Origin: Marinobacter daepoensis DSM 16072
GTDB taxonomy: Bacteria > Pseudomonadota > Gammaproteobacteria > Pseudomonadales > Oleiphilaceae
Assembly (NCBI RefSeq): GCF_000421165.1
Contig: NZ_ATWI01000012.1
Coordinates: forward strand, 1 to 64,000
Length of the DNA stretch: 64,000 bases
Direction: 5' to 3'
In this document: one piece after another, positions 48,039 through 58,471 of the stretch
Layout of the letters: each line of letters opens with the position of its first letter
How positions within the stretch are numbered: the first letter of the stretch is position 1
Translations under genes and position numbers: made by a program
The notes under the pieces: model-generated
What the model saw: the letters and a program-made list of their open reading frames with translations, nothing else
Databases searched by the model: none
What the model was told of the DNA's origin: nothing

Positions 48039-49160
48039 TTACACCGACAGGTGTCGGCGGAACAACAGCAACGCGGCCGAGAAGAACACCGCCCCAATGG
48101 CCATCAGAGCCAGCATCTGTGGCCACACCACGTCCAGCCCCGCCCCCCGGTACAGAATGGCCTGCGCCATGCTGACAAAGTGAGTGGTGGGCGCTGCCAG
48201 CATCAGGTCCTGAACCAGCTGAGGCATGCTTTCCCGGGGCGTGATACCGCCCGACAACAGCTGCAGCGGCAGAATGGTAAGTATCAACAACAGGCCAAAC
48301 TGGGGCATGGTTCGGGCCACCGTGCCAATCAGAATACCAATCGCGGTGGTGGAAAACAGGTGGATCAGGGCGCCGAGCAAAAACAGCAGCACAGAGCCCG
48401 CCACGGGAACCTGCAACCAGCCCTGAATCACCAGGGTGACCGACAGGGCTGCCGCCAGTAGCACCACCAGACCATTGGCCCACACCTTGGACGCCATGAT
48501 CTCGAAAGGCCGCAACGGCATCACCATCAGATGCTCTACGGTGCCATGCTCCCGCTCACGAATCAGTGCCGCCCCGGTGAGAATGATGCTGATCAGCGTC
48601 ACCTGGGTGATCAGTTCCATCACACCGCCAAACCAGGTGCCGTCCAGGTTGGGGTTGTAGCTCACCCGGGTCACCAACTCAATGGGCAATCCGGTGCTGG
48701 CGGAGCTGCCCGGCTGCAGGAACTCGGCAACTTCTGCCATGGCAAATCGCTGGATGTAGTTGGTGCCGATAAAGGCCTGGCTCATGCGCGTGGCATCAAT
48801 GTTCAGCTGCAACGCCACTGCGTTGCCCTGCCGGACATCCCGTTCAAAACCCTCGGGAATCACCAGGGCAAAGGTATGGCTACCCTTGTCCAGCAAGCCA
48901 TCAATATCACTGTACGCCACCAGATCCGGTTTCAGGAACCACGGCTGCTGGAGTGAATTGACAATGCGGCCCGACAGCACCGTCTGGTCTTCATCCACCA
49001 CCGCGATCGGGGCGTTGTGAAGCTCCATGGAGCCGGCGGAACCGGCGGTGTAGATCATCACCGTGAACGCCACCAGCACAAACACCATCAGCACCTTGTC
49101 CTGCCAGAGGCTGCGCAGTTCCTTGAGGCCCAGGTGCCAGATGTTCTGTAACGACTTCAT
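48039..49160 (-). CDS. ABC-2 type transporter permease (YhhJ-like)
   Basis: This 373-residue permease has one N-terminal helix, a periplasmic domain of about 150 residues, and five further helices in the C-terminal half. The IREREHGTVEHLMVMPLRPFEIM signature is typical of ABC-2 exporters of the YhhJ type. It starts one base after the end of the double-ATPase gene, the third gene of an export operon. Confidence 0.92.
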   Translation of the reverse strand: MKSLQNIWHLGLKELRSLWQDKVLMVFVLVAFTVMIYTAGSAGSMELHNAPIAVVDEDQTVLSGRIVNSLQQPWFLKPDLVAYSDIDGLLDKGSHTFALVIPEGFERDVRQGNAVALQLNIDATRMSQAFIGTNYIQRFAMAEVAEFLQPGSSASTGLPIELVTRVSYNPNLDGTWFGGVMELITQVTLISIILTGAALIREREHGTVEHLMVMPLRPFEIMASKVWANGLVVLLAAALSVTLVIQGWLQVPVAGSVLLFLLGALIHLFSTTAIGILIGTVARTMPQFGLLLILTILPLQLLSGGITPRESMPQLVQDLMLAAPTTHFVSMAQAILYRGAGLDVVWPQMLALMAIGAVFFSAALLLFRRHLSV

Positions 49161-49161
49161 G

Positions 49162-51891
49162 TCAGCGCCCCTGTTTCCTGAGCAGCGCCACCGCCATCAC
49201 GGTCAGCACCGGTACAAAGGCGGCCAGAGCCAGGAATGCGCCCTGCATATCCGACAGCGACAGGCCTTTGGTAAACACACCACGGCTGATTTGCAGGAAC
49301 CAGGTGGCGGGCCAGATCGGGCCGATCAGGGCGCCGGCACCACTCAGGGACGACACCGGTTCCGTCAGGCCGGAGAACTGTACTGTCGGCAGAATGGTAA
49401 GAATGGCCGTGGCGGCCAGCGCCGCGATCTGGGTCGAGGCAAAGGTCGACATCACCTGGCCCAGGGCCGTGGTGGCGGTTACGAAGAGCAGGGCGCCCAG
49501 AGTAAGCGTCAGCAGGCTGCCTTTGATCTCAACATCAAACACGTACACCGCCAGCAGCACCAGGCTGACGTAGCTGATCATGCTGAAGGCAATGTAGGGC
49601 AGCTGTTTGCCCAGCAGAAACTCCACCCGGGTAACCGGCGTTACGTACAGGTTGGTGATGGACCCCAGTTCCTTCTCACGAACGATCCCCAGAGCCATCA
49701 GAATGGCAGGGATAAAAATCAGCAGAATGGGGATCACCGCCGGCACCATCGCATCCAGACTCCGGAAGCCCTGGTTATAGCGGTACCGGTCTTCCAGCGT
49801 GACCAGTGTCAGTGTGGGCACCACGCCCAGCGTGCGCTGGGCCAGCTCGCTCAGGTAGCTGATGTGCATGCCCTGAACGTACCCCAGAATGGTCTCGCCC
49901 CGGAATGGCATGGCGCCATCCACCCAGACCGCCATTTCGGTCGGCCGGCCCCGTTTCAGATCCTTACCGAAGCCCGGCGGAATCTCAATCGCCAGGCTCA
50001 GCTCACCGGAGCGCATGCGTCGCTCCAGCTCGCTCATATCCTGCAGTTCCGGTTGCTGCAGAAAGTAACGGGAACCCGATACCGCCGCAATGTAATCGCG
50101 GCTCTGGGGTGTCTGGTCACGGTCCAGCACCGCAAACGACAGGTCTTCCACATCCAGGGTAATGCCGTACCCCAGGATCAGCATCAACAGGGCTGAGCCA
50201 ATGAACGCGAAGGCCATGCGAATGGGGTCCCGCAGCAGCTCTCTCGCCTCACGGGTGGCGTAGGCCAACAGTCGTCGTGGGCTGAAGGCCCTGGGCCGGT
50301 CATTATGATTGGCGGGCGCCAGGGCCAGGTTGTCGGCCCCGGTCTCTGGCTCTTTATCCACCGCTTCCAGGGTTTGCATGAACGCCCCTTCCAGGCTGTC
50401 AGTGCCGGAGGCTTCAATCAATCGGGCCGGAGTATCGCAGGCCAGCACCTCGCCAGCGTGCATAAGCGAGATCCGGTCGCAGCGCTCGCCCTCGTTCATG
50501 AAGTGAGTGGAGATAAAAATGGTCACCCCGTCTTCCCGCGACAGGCGCATCAGCAGATGCCAGAAACGGTTGCGGGCCCCCGGATCAACACCCGAGGTGG
50601 GCTCATCCAGAATCAGCAGTTCTGGTTCATGCACCACCGCCACAGCCAGAGAAAGCCGCTGGCGAACCCCGAGCGGCAAACTCCCTGCCAGTTGATCCAG
50701 TACATCTTCAAGGCCGAATTCCTGCACCAGAGCCTGAATACGCGCGGCAATTTTTGCCTCCGGCAGATGAAACAGCCGGGCATGCAGTTCCAGGTTCTGA
50801 CGCACCGTCAGCTCGCCATACAGTGAGAACGCCTGAGACATGTAACCGACTTTCTGCCGGGTGGCCAGGTCTTTGGCATCCAGCGGCTCGCCGAACAGCC
50901 GGACCTCACCTTCCGAAGGCGTCAGCAACCCGGTGAGCATCTTCATGGTGGTGGTCTTGCCACACCCGTTGGAGCCGAGAAACCCGAAGATCTCGCCTTT
51001 CGGAATGGAAAAGCTCACGTCCCGGACCGCCGTAAAGGTGCCAAAACGCAGGGTCAGGTCGTGGGCCTCAATGGCGGGTACCTGATCATTCCCCGGCGGG
51101 TTTTCCGGCCGCTGCTCCATCGCCCCTCCACGCTCCTGAGCCTGACGGCTTTCCGGCAACAGGGCAATGAAGGCATCGTCCAGTGAGTGCGTTCCCGTTT
51201 GCTCACGCAGTTCGGCAGGCGAGCCGGTGGCCAGAACTTTGCCATCGTCCATCGCCACCAGCCAGTCGTAACGCTCCGCTTCTTCCATGTAGGCGGTTGC
51301 GACCAACACGCTCATGCCACTGCGCTGCTGGCGAATGGTATCGATCAGGTCCCAGAAGCGCTTGCGGGAGAGCGGGTCTACGCCGGTGGTTGGTTCGTCG
51401 AGAATCAGCAGATCCGGGCTGTGGATCAGGGCGCAGCACAGGCCCAGTTTCTGTTTCATGCCGCCGGATAGCTTACCCGCCGGCCGATCACGGAATGCCA
51501 GCAGGCCGGTGGCTTCGAGCAGCCGGTCGATCTGCTCCCTGCGCGTGGCTCCCACCACACCAAACAGGTCGGCAAAGAACGCGATGTTCTCGTCCACGGT
51601 GAGGGTGTGGTAGAGGTTGCCCCCAAGGCCTTGCGGCATATAGGCAATGCGGGGGGCCACCCGGTTGCGAAAACGCTGGCTGGCCATCGAGCCGCCGAGT
51701 ACCTGCAACTGGCCTTCCTGCAGCTCCCGTGCTCCGGCAATCAAGCCCAGCAGTGTGGATTTTCCCACCCCGTCCGGACCAATCAGCCCGACCATGCAAC
51801 CAGCCGGAAATGCCAGGGAAATGTCAGACAACGCCTCGGTTTCCCCGTAGCGATGGCTGACGCCTTCCAGCCAGGCCACACTCTCAGCCAT
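49162..51891 (-). CDS. RbbA/YhiH-type ABC transporter: two ATPase domains fused to a permease
   Basis: This 909-residue protein carries two ABC ATPase domains and an ABC-2 permease, the layout and length of E. coli YhiH/RbbA. The first ATPase (about 1-240) has Walker [10 protein letters not shown] and signature [10 protein letters not shown]. The second (about 275-510) has Walker [10 protein letters not shown], with [10 protein letters not shown] in place of a canonical signature. Membrane helices begin at about 560. It probably exports hydrophobic compounds with the adaptor and permease encoded on either side. Its start overlaps the adaptor gene by 8 bases. Confidence 0.93.
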   Translation of the reverse strand: MAESVAWLEGVSHRYGETEALSDISLAFPAGCMVGLIGPDGVGKSTLLGLIAGARELQEGQLQVLGGSMASQRFRNRVAPRIAYMPQGLGGNLYHTLTVDENIAFFADLFGVVGATRREQIDRLLEATGLLAFRDRPAGKLSGGMKQKLGLCCALIHSPDLLILDEPTTGVDPLSRKRFWDLIDTIRQQRSGMSVLVATAYMEEAERYDWLVAMDDGKVLATGSPAELREQTGTHSLDDAFIALLPESRQAQERGGAMEQRPENPPGNDQVPAIEAHDLTLRFGTFTAVRDVSFSIPKGEIFGFLGSNGCGKTTTMKMLTGLLTPSEGEVRLFGEPLDAKDLATRQKVGYMSQAFSLYGELTVRQNLELHARLFHLPEAKIAARIQALVQEFGLEDVLDQLAGSLPLGVRQRLSLAVAVVHEPELLILDEPTSGVDPGARNRFWHLLMRLSREDGVTIFISTHFMNEGERCDRISLMHAGEVLACDTPARLIEASGTDSLEGAFMQTLEAVDKEPETGADNLALAPANHNDRPRAFSPRRLLAYATREARELLRDPIRMAFAFIGSALLMLILGYGITLDVEDLSFAVLDRDQTPQSRDYIAAVSGSRYFLQQPELQDMSELERRMRSGELSLAIEIPPGFGKDLKRGRPTEMAVWVDGAMPFRGETILGYVQGMHISYLSELAQRTLGVVPTLTLVTLEDRYRYNQGFRSLDAMVPAVIPILLIFIPAILMALGIVREKELGSITNLYVTPVTRVEFLLGKQLPYIAFSMISYVSLVLLAVYVFDVEIKGSLLTLTLGALLFVTATTALGQVMSTFASTQIAALAATAILTILPTVQFSGLTEPVSSLSGAGALIGPIWPATWFLQISRGVFTKGLSLSDMQGAFLALAAFVPVLTVMAVALLRKQGR

Positions 51892-52882
51892 TGGGCAGTG
51901 CCACGTTCAGGTTTTCCGGCCAGGGCTGGCTCTCATCGGTCCGCACGAACGCTTCACCCGGAACTCCGGTTTTTACGCGGTCCCGGTATGCCTTCAGGAG
52001 ATCCGCATCGATGCGGATGCGTACCCGGAACATCAGTTTTTCACGTTCACTGCGGGTTTCCACAGACTTTGGCGTGAACTGGGCTTCTGCAGCCACAAAG
52101 CTGACTTCGGCCGGCACCACGTAGTCTGGCAGCGCATCCAGAATGATTCTGGCCTCAGCCCCTACACGTACTTTGCCAGCCTGGGCGGTGGGCAGGAAGA
52201 TGGTCATGTACACATCGGTCACATCGAGAACGGTGGCCACTTTGCCCCCCGCCGCCAGAACCTCGCCCGGCTCAGCCAGCCGGTACAGAACCCGACCGCC
52301 CACCGGGGTGGTCAACTGACTGTCGTCGATGTTGGTCTGAATGCGACGAATGCTGGCGTGGGCCGCTTCAATACCTGCGTCGGCAGAGGCCACCTGAACT
52401 CTGGCGGCCTGCAGCGCTGCCTCTGCCGTTTCCGCTGCGGTGCGGGCACGGTCCAGCTGTTCCTGAGAGGCATGGCCGCGGTCAGCCAGAGACTCGATCC
52501 GGGCCAGTTCGGCGCGGGCATACCGGCGTTCGCTTTCACGCTGGGCCACCACGGCTTCCGCCAGCCTGCGACCTTGCTCGGCCTGATGCAGATTGGCTTG
52601 CGCCGACGCCAGACTGGCCTGCAATTCGTCGGTATCCATGACCGCCAGCAACGCACCGGATTCAACCATGTCACCTTCCCGAACTCCAAAGGATTCCAGG
52701 CGGCCGGGAATGCGGGTCGCGATGTCGACTTCCGTTGCTTCTATCCGGCCATTCCCCGAGGCAATCGGACCGGACAATTCATCGTCACCCGGCATCAGAT
52801 ACCAGGCGGCCGCTGCGATCAGCCCCAGAGCCACCACAATCATCAGGGTACGGTTTAACGCTTTACTGCCGGATCTGGCCAT
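51884..52882 (-). CDS. HlyD-family periplasmic adaptor protein
   Basis: This 332-residue membrane fusion protein has an N-terminal membrane anchor (about 12-30), a lipoyl-like domain ([18 protein letters not shown]), a long alpha-helical hairpin rich in alanine (about 110-200), and a beta-barrel domain with [14 protein letters not shown]. It would link the inner-membrane ABC exporter to an outer-membrane channel. It is the first gene of the three-gene operon. Confidence 0.94.
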   Translation of the reverse strand: MARSGSKALNRTLMIVVALGLIAAAAWYLMPGDDELSGPIASGNGRIEATEVDIATRIPGRLESFGVREGDMVESGALLAVMDTDELQASLASAQANLHQAEQGRRLAEAVVAQRESERRYARAELARIESLADRGHASQEQLDRARTAAETAEAALQAARVQVASADAGIEAAHASIRRIQTNIDDSQLTTPVGGRVLYRLAEPGEVLAAGGKVATVLDVTDVYMTIFLPTAQAGKVRVGAEARIILDALPDYVVPAEVSFVAAEAQFTPKSVETRSEREKLMFRVRIRIDADLLKAYRDRVKTGVPGEAFVRTDESQPWPENLNVALPNG

Positions 52883-53006
52883 AGTCCATCCTTGAAGAAA
52901 GAAGAGGATTCACAAGGTATCGCGAGTATAGTCCAGTTGTATGACCGTCTCGCTGACGCGAATCAAGTCCCTTGCGATTTATCAATTCTGAAACGCCCGT
53001 CCGGGA

Positions 53007-53399
53007 TCAGTAGGCCCCGCGAATCAGATCAATGCCTGGTTTCAGTACCTGCCGCCAGGCATCGCGAAGCTCCGGGGTGAACTCCGGGTCGTGCACCCGC
53101 ACGGTCTTCAGCAGAGCGTCTTCCCAGAAGCTGTACCATTCCGGCTGGATGTTGTAGTTGTGGCGATTGTGGCTTTCCCCGAGATCCCGGAGCTTGCGAT
53201 CGGACATACCCCGGGCCACAAGGATGATTTGCATCACACCGTTGCGCAGCAGGTGGCGCTGAGCCGCCATGTCGGTGTCCTGAAAACGAGCACGTATCGC
53301 GTCCGAGCTGGCCATGAAAAAATCGTAGAAATCGACAAAAAACTGGTCCTTGCGGCAGCAACGGCCATAACTCTGGAAAACAAGATCCGTCGGGTTCAT
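53007..53399 (-). CDS. globin-family protein
   Basis: This 130-residue single-domain protein has globin-like helices and SHNRHNYNI as the likely region of the proximal heme histidine. Phenylalanine in VDFYDFFMAS suits the CD region. It may bind oxygen or NO, or be a heme-based sensor; the partner is unknown. It stands alone between the ABC export operon and the helicase gene. Confidence 0.85.
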   Translation of the reverse strand: MNPTDLVFQSYGRCCRKDQFFVDFYDFFMASSDAIRARFQDTDMAAQRHLLRNGVMQIILVARGMSDRKLRDLGESHNRHNYNIQPEWYSFWEDALLKTVRVHDPEFTPELRDAWRQVLKPGIDLIRGAY

Positions 53400-53530
53400 T
53401 TGCAGTCAGTGTCCTTGCTTAACGGGCAGGTTGTCATTGCGGGCCACGAATTTTAAGGAAGTACACCATTTTTTCCATAGCGATATGTAACAACTGACGC
53501 CATAGACGACAATTTAGTTAGGTTCAGCAC

Positions 53531-55786
53531 TCATAAGGAAAACCACCAGGGCGGCAGTAAACGGCGAATCCGAGGTTGCAGAAAGCGATCGTCGATCAGC
53601 CAGATGACTCCGGCATCGTCGGGTGTCCGGATAACCCGCCCCGCGGCCTGAGCCACTTTCTGCAAGCCCGGAATCAGATAGGTGTAACCATAGCCGTCGC
53701 CAAACCGGCTCTGGAGCCGCTCTTTCAGAATTTCATGCCAGGCATCGAAAGGGGGCAGTCCCAGGGTGCTCACAAAGGCACCGATCAACTGGTTGCCCGG
53801 CAGGTCGATGCCTTCACTGAACACCCCACCGAGCACGGCAAACGCCACACGGCCTTCAGCCTGCCGGAACCCCTCCAGAAAGGCGGAGCGCTCGGCTTCG
53901 CTCATACCCGGCTGCTGGCTGCGCTGAGGCACATCCGGTGCCCGCGCTTTCAGAGCGTCGCTCACGGCTCGCGCGTATTTAAAACTGCTGAAAAATGCCA
54001 GATAGTGGCCCGGCCGCGCCCGGTACTGCCCGGCAATCACCTCGGCAATCGGCTGCAGGGAGGCCTCCCGGTGCGCCTGACGGGTACTGATACCGGGGGT
54101 GAAATGTACCTGCAGCTGTTCGGCACTGAACGGACTCGGCAAGGAGGTGAAACGAGCTTCCTCCGACAGCCCGAGCAGGTCACGGTAGTAGCCCCCGGGG
54201 CTCAGAGTGGCGGAGAACAGCAGCACCGAGTGAGCGGCGGTAAACCGGTCGCAGAGAAAGTCTGCCGGAATCAGGTTCTGAATCGTCAGGCTGGCGCGCC
54301 CACGGCCAGCCCGCTCGAACGCACACAACGAATGATCGCCAAAGCGGTCGGCCAGTTTCATAAAGGCGATGCTTTCAAACAACAGTTCCTGCAATGCCAG
54401 ATCTGGCGGGTGATCGGCCAGATAATCCCCAAGGCTCGAGACCAGGCCTTGCAAGGCCCCGGACAGCGACCCGGGCAGGGTACTCAGAAACACTGGGGCG
54501 GCGCTCTCTCCGCACTCCCGATTCAGGCTTTGCCAGGCCCGGACAGTCCTGTCCAACGCGCTCTTTACCGGTTTCGGGGCGGTCTTCCGCAATCTCAGTA
54601 CGCGTTGCTGGTCCAGTTGAACGGAATACATTCCCCGGGCCCGATCCACCAGGTTGTGGGCTTCATCCACCAACACACTGGCTCTCCAGTTGTTCTGGCG
54701 AATCAACCCGTGCAAGAGCGCAGACTGGTCAAACATCCGGTTGACGTCACCAATCACCAGATCGCACCAGCGCGCCATTTCCTGAGCCAGGAAATAGGGA
54801 CAGATGTCGTGGCCTGCGGCGATCTTCGCCAGAACTTCCCGGGTTAACGGCTCTGAGGTCTGGGCCGCTTCCGCCCGGGCGTCAGGCAAGCGATCGAAAA
54901 AACCCTGTGCGAGCGGGCAGGCCTCCCCATGGCAGGCTTTGTCCGGATGCTCGCAGGCATCCTCCCGGGCCACCAACTCCAGCGTGCGAAGCGGCCAGTG
55001 TTCTTGTGGGCTTCTGGCCGCCCGCAACTTATCCACAGCCGCCAGGGCCAGTTGTCGGGCGGTATTCCGGCAGGTGAGGTAGAACAACCGGTCCTGACTG
55101 GCCGTCGGCATGGCCATCAACGCCGGGAACAGGGTACCCAGCGTCTTCCCCAGCCCGGTCGGGGCTTCCAGCAACAGAGTGCCGCCTCTGGCCGAGTTCT
55201 TGTACACCGTTTCCGCCAGTTGCCGCTGCCTGGGGCGGAAGTCGGGAAACGGAAAAACCAGGCTGGCCAGCAAAGCATCCCTCTGCTGCCGATGTCGTGC
55301 TTCCTGTTCCGCCCAGTCTTTGTATAGATCACACAAGTGCAACAGCCCCTGCCAGAGATCGTCCGCCGTGGCGGTTTCTGTCAGAGTGGTTTCTTTATCC
55401 CGCCCGGTGTCGTAATAGGTCAGCGCCAACTCCACCCGTGCACACTTTTCCTGCCGACAGAGCAGGGCGCCGTATGCCCGCAGCTGAGCCCAATGGAGGG
55501 CACGCTGATGGGCTCGCATCCGTGACAGGTCACCCCGGTGGGTCTTGATCTCCTCCAGACGATTTTTATGTGGATGATAGCCATCGGCACGCCCGGAAAC
55601 CTGCAGCCCCAGACACTCACCCGTCAGCAAATACTCACTTTTGTAACCATAGCCACGGCGAGCCTGAAGCTTCTGGTGGCCAGCAATGCCCTCTTCGGCG
55701 GTGGGCGCCGGGGTGTACCGGAAATCCAGATCACCATGGCGAGCAGCGAACTCACAAAGGGTACGAACGGCAACCTTCACGGGCAT
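53531..55786 (-). CDS. DinG/XPD-type iron-sulfur helicase with N-terminal PD-(D/E)XK nuclease domain
   Basis: This 751-residue protein has two parts. Residues 1-180 resemble a RecB/Cas4-like nuclease (GRADGY, then EEIKT, then WAQLRAYG). From about 195 it is a superfamily 2 helicase: Walker A EAPTGLGKT, a cysteine cluster with C...CHGEAC for a 4Fe-4S centre, the DEAH box VDEAHNLVD, and C-terminal motifs up to QAAGRVIRTPDD. It would unwind and trim damaged DNA. The ATG at 55786 overlaps the stop of the FAN1-like gene, so the two are probably translated together. Confidence 0.93.
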   Translation of the reverse strand: MPVKVAVRTLCEFAARHGDLDFRYTPAPTAEEGIAGHQKLQARRGYGYKSEYLLTGECLGLQVSGRADGYHPHKNRLEEIKTHRGDLSRMRAHQRALHWAQLRAYGALLCRQEKCARVELALTYYDTGRDKETTLTETATADDLWQGLLHLCDLYKDWAEQEARHRQQRDALLASLVFPFPDFRPRQRQLAETVYKNSARGGTLLLEAPTGLGKTLGTLFPALMAMPTASQDRLFYLTCRNTARQLALAAVDKLRAARSPQEHWPLRTLELVAREDACEHPDKACHGEACPLAQGFFDRLPDARAEAAQTSEPLTREVLAKIAAGHDICPYFLAQEMARWCDLVIGDVNRMFDQSALLHGLIRQNNWRASVLVDEAHNLVDRARGMYSVQLDQQRVLRLRKTAPKPVKSALDRTVRAWQSLNRECGESAAPVFLSTLPGSLSGALQGLVSSLGDYLADHPPDLALQELLFESIAFMKLADRFGDHSLCAFERAGRGRASLTIQNLIPADFLCDRFTAAHSVLLFSATLSPGGYYRDLLGLSEEARFTSLPSPFSAEQLQVHFTPGISTRQAHREASLQPIAEVIAGQYRARPGHYLAFFSSFKYARAVSDALKARAPDVPQRSQQPGMSEAERSAFLEGFRQAEGRVAFAVLGGVFSEGIDLPGNQLIGAFVSTLGLPPFDAWHEILKERLQSRFGDGYGYTYLIPGLQKVAQAAGRVIRTPDDAGVIWLIDDRFLQPRIRRLLPPWWFSL

Positions 55787-57477
55787 TCCCCATCGCCCTG
55801 CCAACGCACATAACAGACACTGGCCGGTATCCCCCGGCGGGCAAAAAACTGCAGCCAGCGAATCTGGTGGTCTTGCAGACGGTCGCCCGGCCCTTTCACT
55901 TCAATCATTTCATAGCGCTGTTCGGGCGCTTTGGCGCCCGGAACGAAGCGAATCAGGTCCGGAAACCCACTGCGATGTTCCCGGAGGTTGTCGAGCAGGC
56001 GCAGGAACAGGTCGTTCAGGTGCGCTGGCGGAATGCTGTCCAGAGCATGGATCAGCAGAGCTTCATTGACCGCCGGCCAGAGCACAAATGGATTGGCAAT
56101 GCCGGATTTATCCCTGAAGGTTTGCAGAATCGCCTGCCGATATGCCCCGGTCTCCAGCAGACGGAGCCGTTCATCGAACCCCGGCTGGCGCCGGGTGACA
56201 AAATCCTCCCGGGTCAGATCGGCCGGCCCCACATGAAAGGGATGAAAGAACGCCCCGGGCAGGGGCCTGAAGATCACCGGCCAGCACAAAAGGCCAAATA
56301 AAGCGTTGATCAGCGTATTTTCAACATAGAAGACCGGAGCATCCACAGTGCTCAGGGATTGCAAAGCGGCCAGCTCCACCGTCCCGGTGTCCGGTTTTGG
56401 CACGGTCAGGGTAAACTCGTTCAGGAGCGGGTTATCCACAGGGTCCGGCTGCTCCGCACCCACTTTTTTCGCCAGCCGCTTCAGTACCCGCGCCAGTCCC
56501 TGGGCTTCAGCATCGTCTGGCTCACTGGCCAGGCGCTGGCAAGCCATGGCCCAGGCCCGCTCATAGCGTTTCATCCGTTCCAGTAAACGAAGTTGCTTCA
56601 GCCAGGCATCGCGGTGACCACTGCCGCCCCATACCTGTAACGCCAGTTCAGGCTCGCCCTGACGTTCTGCCTGCCGACCAAGCTCCAGCAACAGCCGGTC
56701 TCGACGGCTGGTCAGCCACGCGTTATCCACAGGAGCAGGGACATCGGGCCAGACGTCCACCGCCGGTTCGCCGCTGTCGAGCCGTTCCCGGCATTGGTGC
56801 ATCTGCAGGTAGCAGTCCACCTCTGCCCGCTGCTGGAAGGCGCGGGATGCTGGCGTAAAAGGCACGGATTCGAACTGCTGTACGCCCAGTTCCACCAGCA
56901 CAAAGTCGGTCCAGCTCTGGCGCAGGTTGCCGAAGAACATCAGGCGGATGCGGTCGAACAGAGCCATGTCCTGCAGCTGGACGACATCTGAAGCCTCACC
57001 GCCACCAGGCAACCAATCCTCCAAGGCTCTTGGCGAACTGAACGACTCCGCCAGCAGGTCCAGCATCTGCGCCTTGCCCAGGGTTTTCGGGTGGCCCTGT
57101 TGTTGCAGCCAATCGGCGAACACCGGCCGTAATTCCGCCAGGGTAAACAGCCGGAACAGGTCGTCCAGGCTTAGCTCCGGCGCACGGTCCAGCCAGCCCG
57201 CCTGCACCAGCACCCGGAGTGCTTCAGATTCCGGTACCGGCAGTTCCGGATAACGCAGCTTGTCGGCCCGGAACAATTCACCGGTGCGCATCACCATGCG
57301 AGTCAGCAGCGCCCGCGGCCCGGTCTCAAGACCAGCGAACTCGGACAGCCGGGTACGTTCCGGCCCGGTCAGCAGGTCTCCGTGATGGGTCATAACCCAC
57401 GACACCAGAACATCCATGTTCTCCTGATAATAGAGTGGGTTATCCAGGCTGGCGGGAACCGGATGGCGCATAGTCAT
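55777..57477 (-). CDS. VRR-NUC domain protein, FAN1-like structure-specific nuclease
   Basis: This 566-residue protein ends in a VRR-NUC nuclease domain with GFPDLIRF, then YEMIEVKGPGDRLQDHQIRWL, giving the catalytic D...ExK pattern. The N-terminal region contains a TPR-like/SAP-like helical part. It is homologous to bacterial FAN1, which cuts branched DNA and unhooks interstrand crosslinks. It overlaps the helicase gene by 10 bases and probably works with it in crosslink repair. The first of several close ATG codons is used. Confidence 0.93.
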   Translation of the reverse strand: MTMRHPVPASLDNPLYYQENMDVLVSWVMTHHGDLLTGPERTRLSEFAGLETGPRALLTRMVMRTGELFRADKLRYPELPVPESEALRVLVQAGWLDRAPELSLDDLFRLFTLAELRPVFADWLQQQGHPKTLGKAQMLDLLAESFSSPRALEDWLPGGGEASDVVQLQDMALFDRIRLMFFGNLRQSWTDFVLVELGVQQFESVPFTPASRAFQQRAEVDCYLQMHQCRERLDSGEPAVDVWPDVPAPVDNAWLTSRRDRLLLELGRQAERQGEPELALQVWGGSGHRDAWLKQLRLLERMKRYERAWAMACQRLASEPDDAEAQGLARVLKRLAKKVGAEQPDPVDNPLLNEFTLTVPKPDTGTVELAALQSLSTVDAPVFYVENTLINALFGLLCWPVIFRPLPGAFFHPFHVGPADLTREDFVTRRQPGFDERLRLLETGAYRQAILQTFRDKSGIANPFVLWPAVNEALLIHALDSIPPAHLNDLFLRLLDNLREHRSGFPDLIRFVPGAKAPEQRYEMIEVKGPGDRLQDHQIRWLQFFARRGIPASVCYVRWQGDGECP

Positions 57478-57595
57478 CACATCAGTGCATTGGGAATGGC
57501 GACAGGGTCTGGAACTTTACGATGGAAAACGAACAGCCTCAAATCAGAAATCATGCACAAAAATTCATCAAATCAATCCTTGCCAGCAAGAGAGA

Positions 57596-57610
57596 TGATA
57601 ACTATTATCA
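57596..57610 (+). promoter_or_regulatory. Fur box
   Basis: TGATAAC-T-ATTATCA matches the 7-1-7 Fur consensus TGATAAT-N-ATTATCA at all but one arm position. It lies 26 bases before the ATG at 57637, overlapping the likely promoter or transcription start. The downstream two-gene unit is thus probably repressed by iron-loaded Fur. Confidence 0.8.
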
Positions 57611-57636
57611 TTTACATCAAGACAAGGAGGACGCCA

Positions 57637-58113
57637 ATGAAATTTCTCTGCCCCCGCCATCGTGATCTGTTTTCCAGCCTTTCGCTCGGCGAAAAAAATG
57701 ACTTATGGCTGCTCTGGATGGAGCACGCCATCACCTTCAGCGAAGCACCTGACCCAGACCCGGACAAAATGATAGCGGTTACCGGCAGTGCGTTTGACCT
57801 GGCCTGTCTTGCCCGAATTCATCACCCAGACAGCATGCAGGTGGAACTGACACTGGCGGCCATTCTGGTGTGCCGTGCGTTGCGTGACAAAGGAGAAAGC
57901 TCTGCAGCCGACCGCGTCCTGTTTCGCGCCCTCGACAGCCTTCAGTCTACCGAATCCTGGGGTGGCAGCCCAAGTGGCCAATGCAGCACCGATGAATGCC
58001 TCGAGGTCCTGCTGGACACCCGCCGGCAACCCGGGTTCTTTGCCGAGTACCTGAACTGGCCATCGTTTCCGTTTACCACACCGGTCGCCGGCTCCGCCCT
58101 GGCGGTGCACTGA
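57637..58113 (+). CDS. unknown protein in a Fur-controlled operon
   Basis: I do not recognise this 158-residue soluble, mainly helical protein. The N terminus has KFLCPRHRDLFSSL; later parts include the helices DLACLARIHH and ELTLAAILVCRALRDKGESS. Seven cysteines are present without a clear metal motif. The ATG has a strong AAGGAGG 6 bases upstream and follows a strong Fur box. The next small gene starts 14 bases downstream. A role in iron starvation is inferred from regulation only. Confidence 0.75.
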   Translation: MKFLCPRHRDLFSSLSLGEKNDLWLLWMEHAITFSEAPDPDPDKMIAVTGSAFDLACLARIHHPDSMQVELTLAAILVCRALRDKGESSAADRVLFRALDSLQSTESWGGSPSGQCSTDECLEVLLDTRRQPGFFAEYLNWPSFPFTTPVAGSALAVH

Positions 58114-58127
58114 CCCTGGAGGGAGCT

Positions 58128-58355
58128 ATGGGAATGCCCTTCACACGCGTGGCTCCGGTTCAGGCCCACAGGCTGGATGGCCTGGAGTGGCCAGGAGATG
58201 GCACCAGTGACCGGGTCTGCATCAGCATAGACTCCCGCTGCCTCGCCCGGCTGATGGCCAGCCATCAGCTCCACGCTCAGGACTTTTCCTGTCAGGACAG
58301 CGCCTCCCAGGCGGTGGTCCGGAACCTCCTGCTGGACTTGCTGCGTCAGAACTGA
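58128..58355 (+). CDS. small unknown protein in the Fur-controlled operon
   Basis: This 75-residue protein has no recognised family. A short basic N terminus is followed by DRVCISIDSRCLARLMASHQL and a C-terminal helix ending in LLLDLLRQN. GGAGGG lies just before the ATG. It is close enough to the previous gene to be co-transcribed. It ends 116 bases before recC and is probably not part of the recC transcript. Confidence 0.65.
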   Translation: MGMPFTRVAPVQAHRLDGLEWPGDGTSDRVCISIDSRCLARLMASHQLHAQDFSCQDSASQAVVRNLLLDLLRQN

Positions 58356-58471
58356 CCCTACCAGAACCGGAAATCGGCGGGGGAACTTCCGTGTGTCAGA
58401 CGGTCCGAATCCGGGGCGACATACGGTAAGCTGTAGCGGAGGACTGAACCGAGCACCCAACAAGGATTCCC

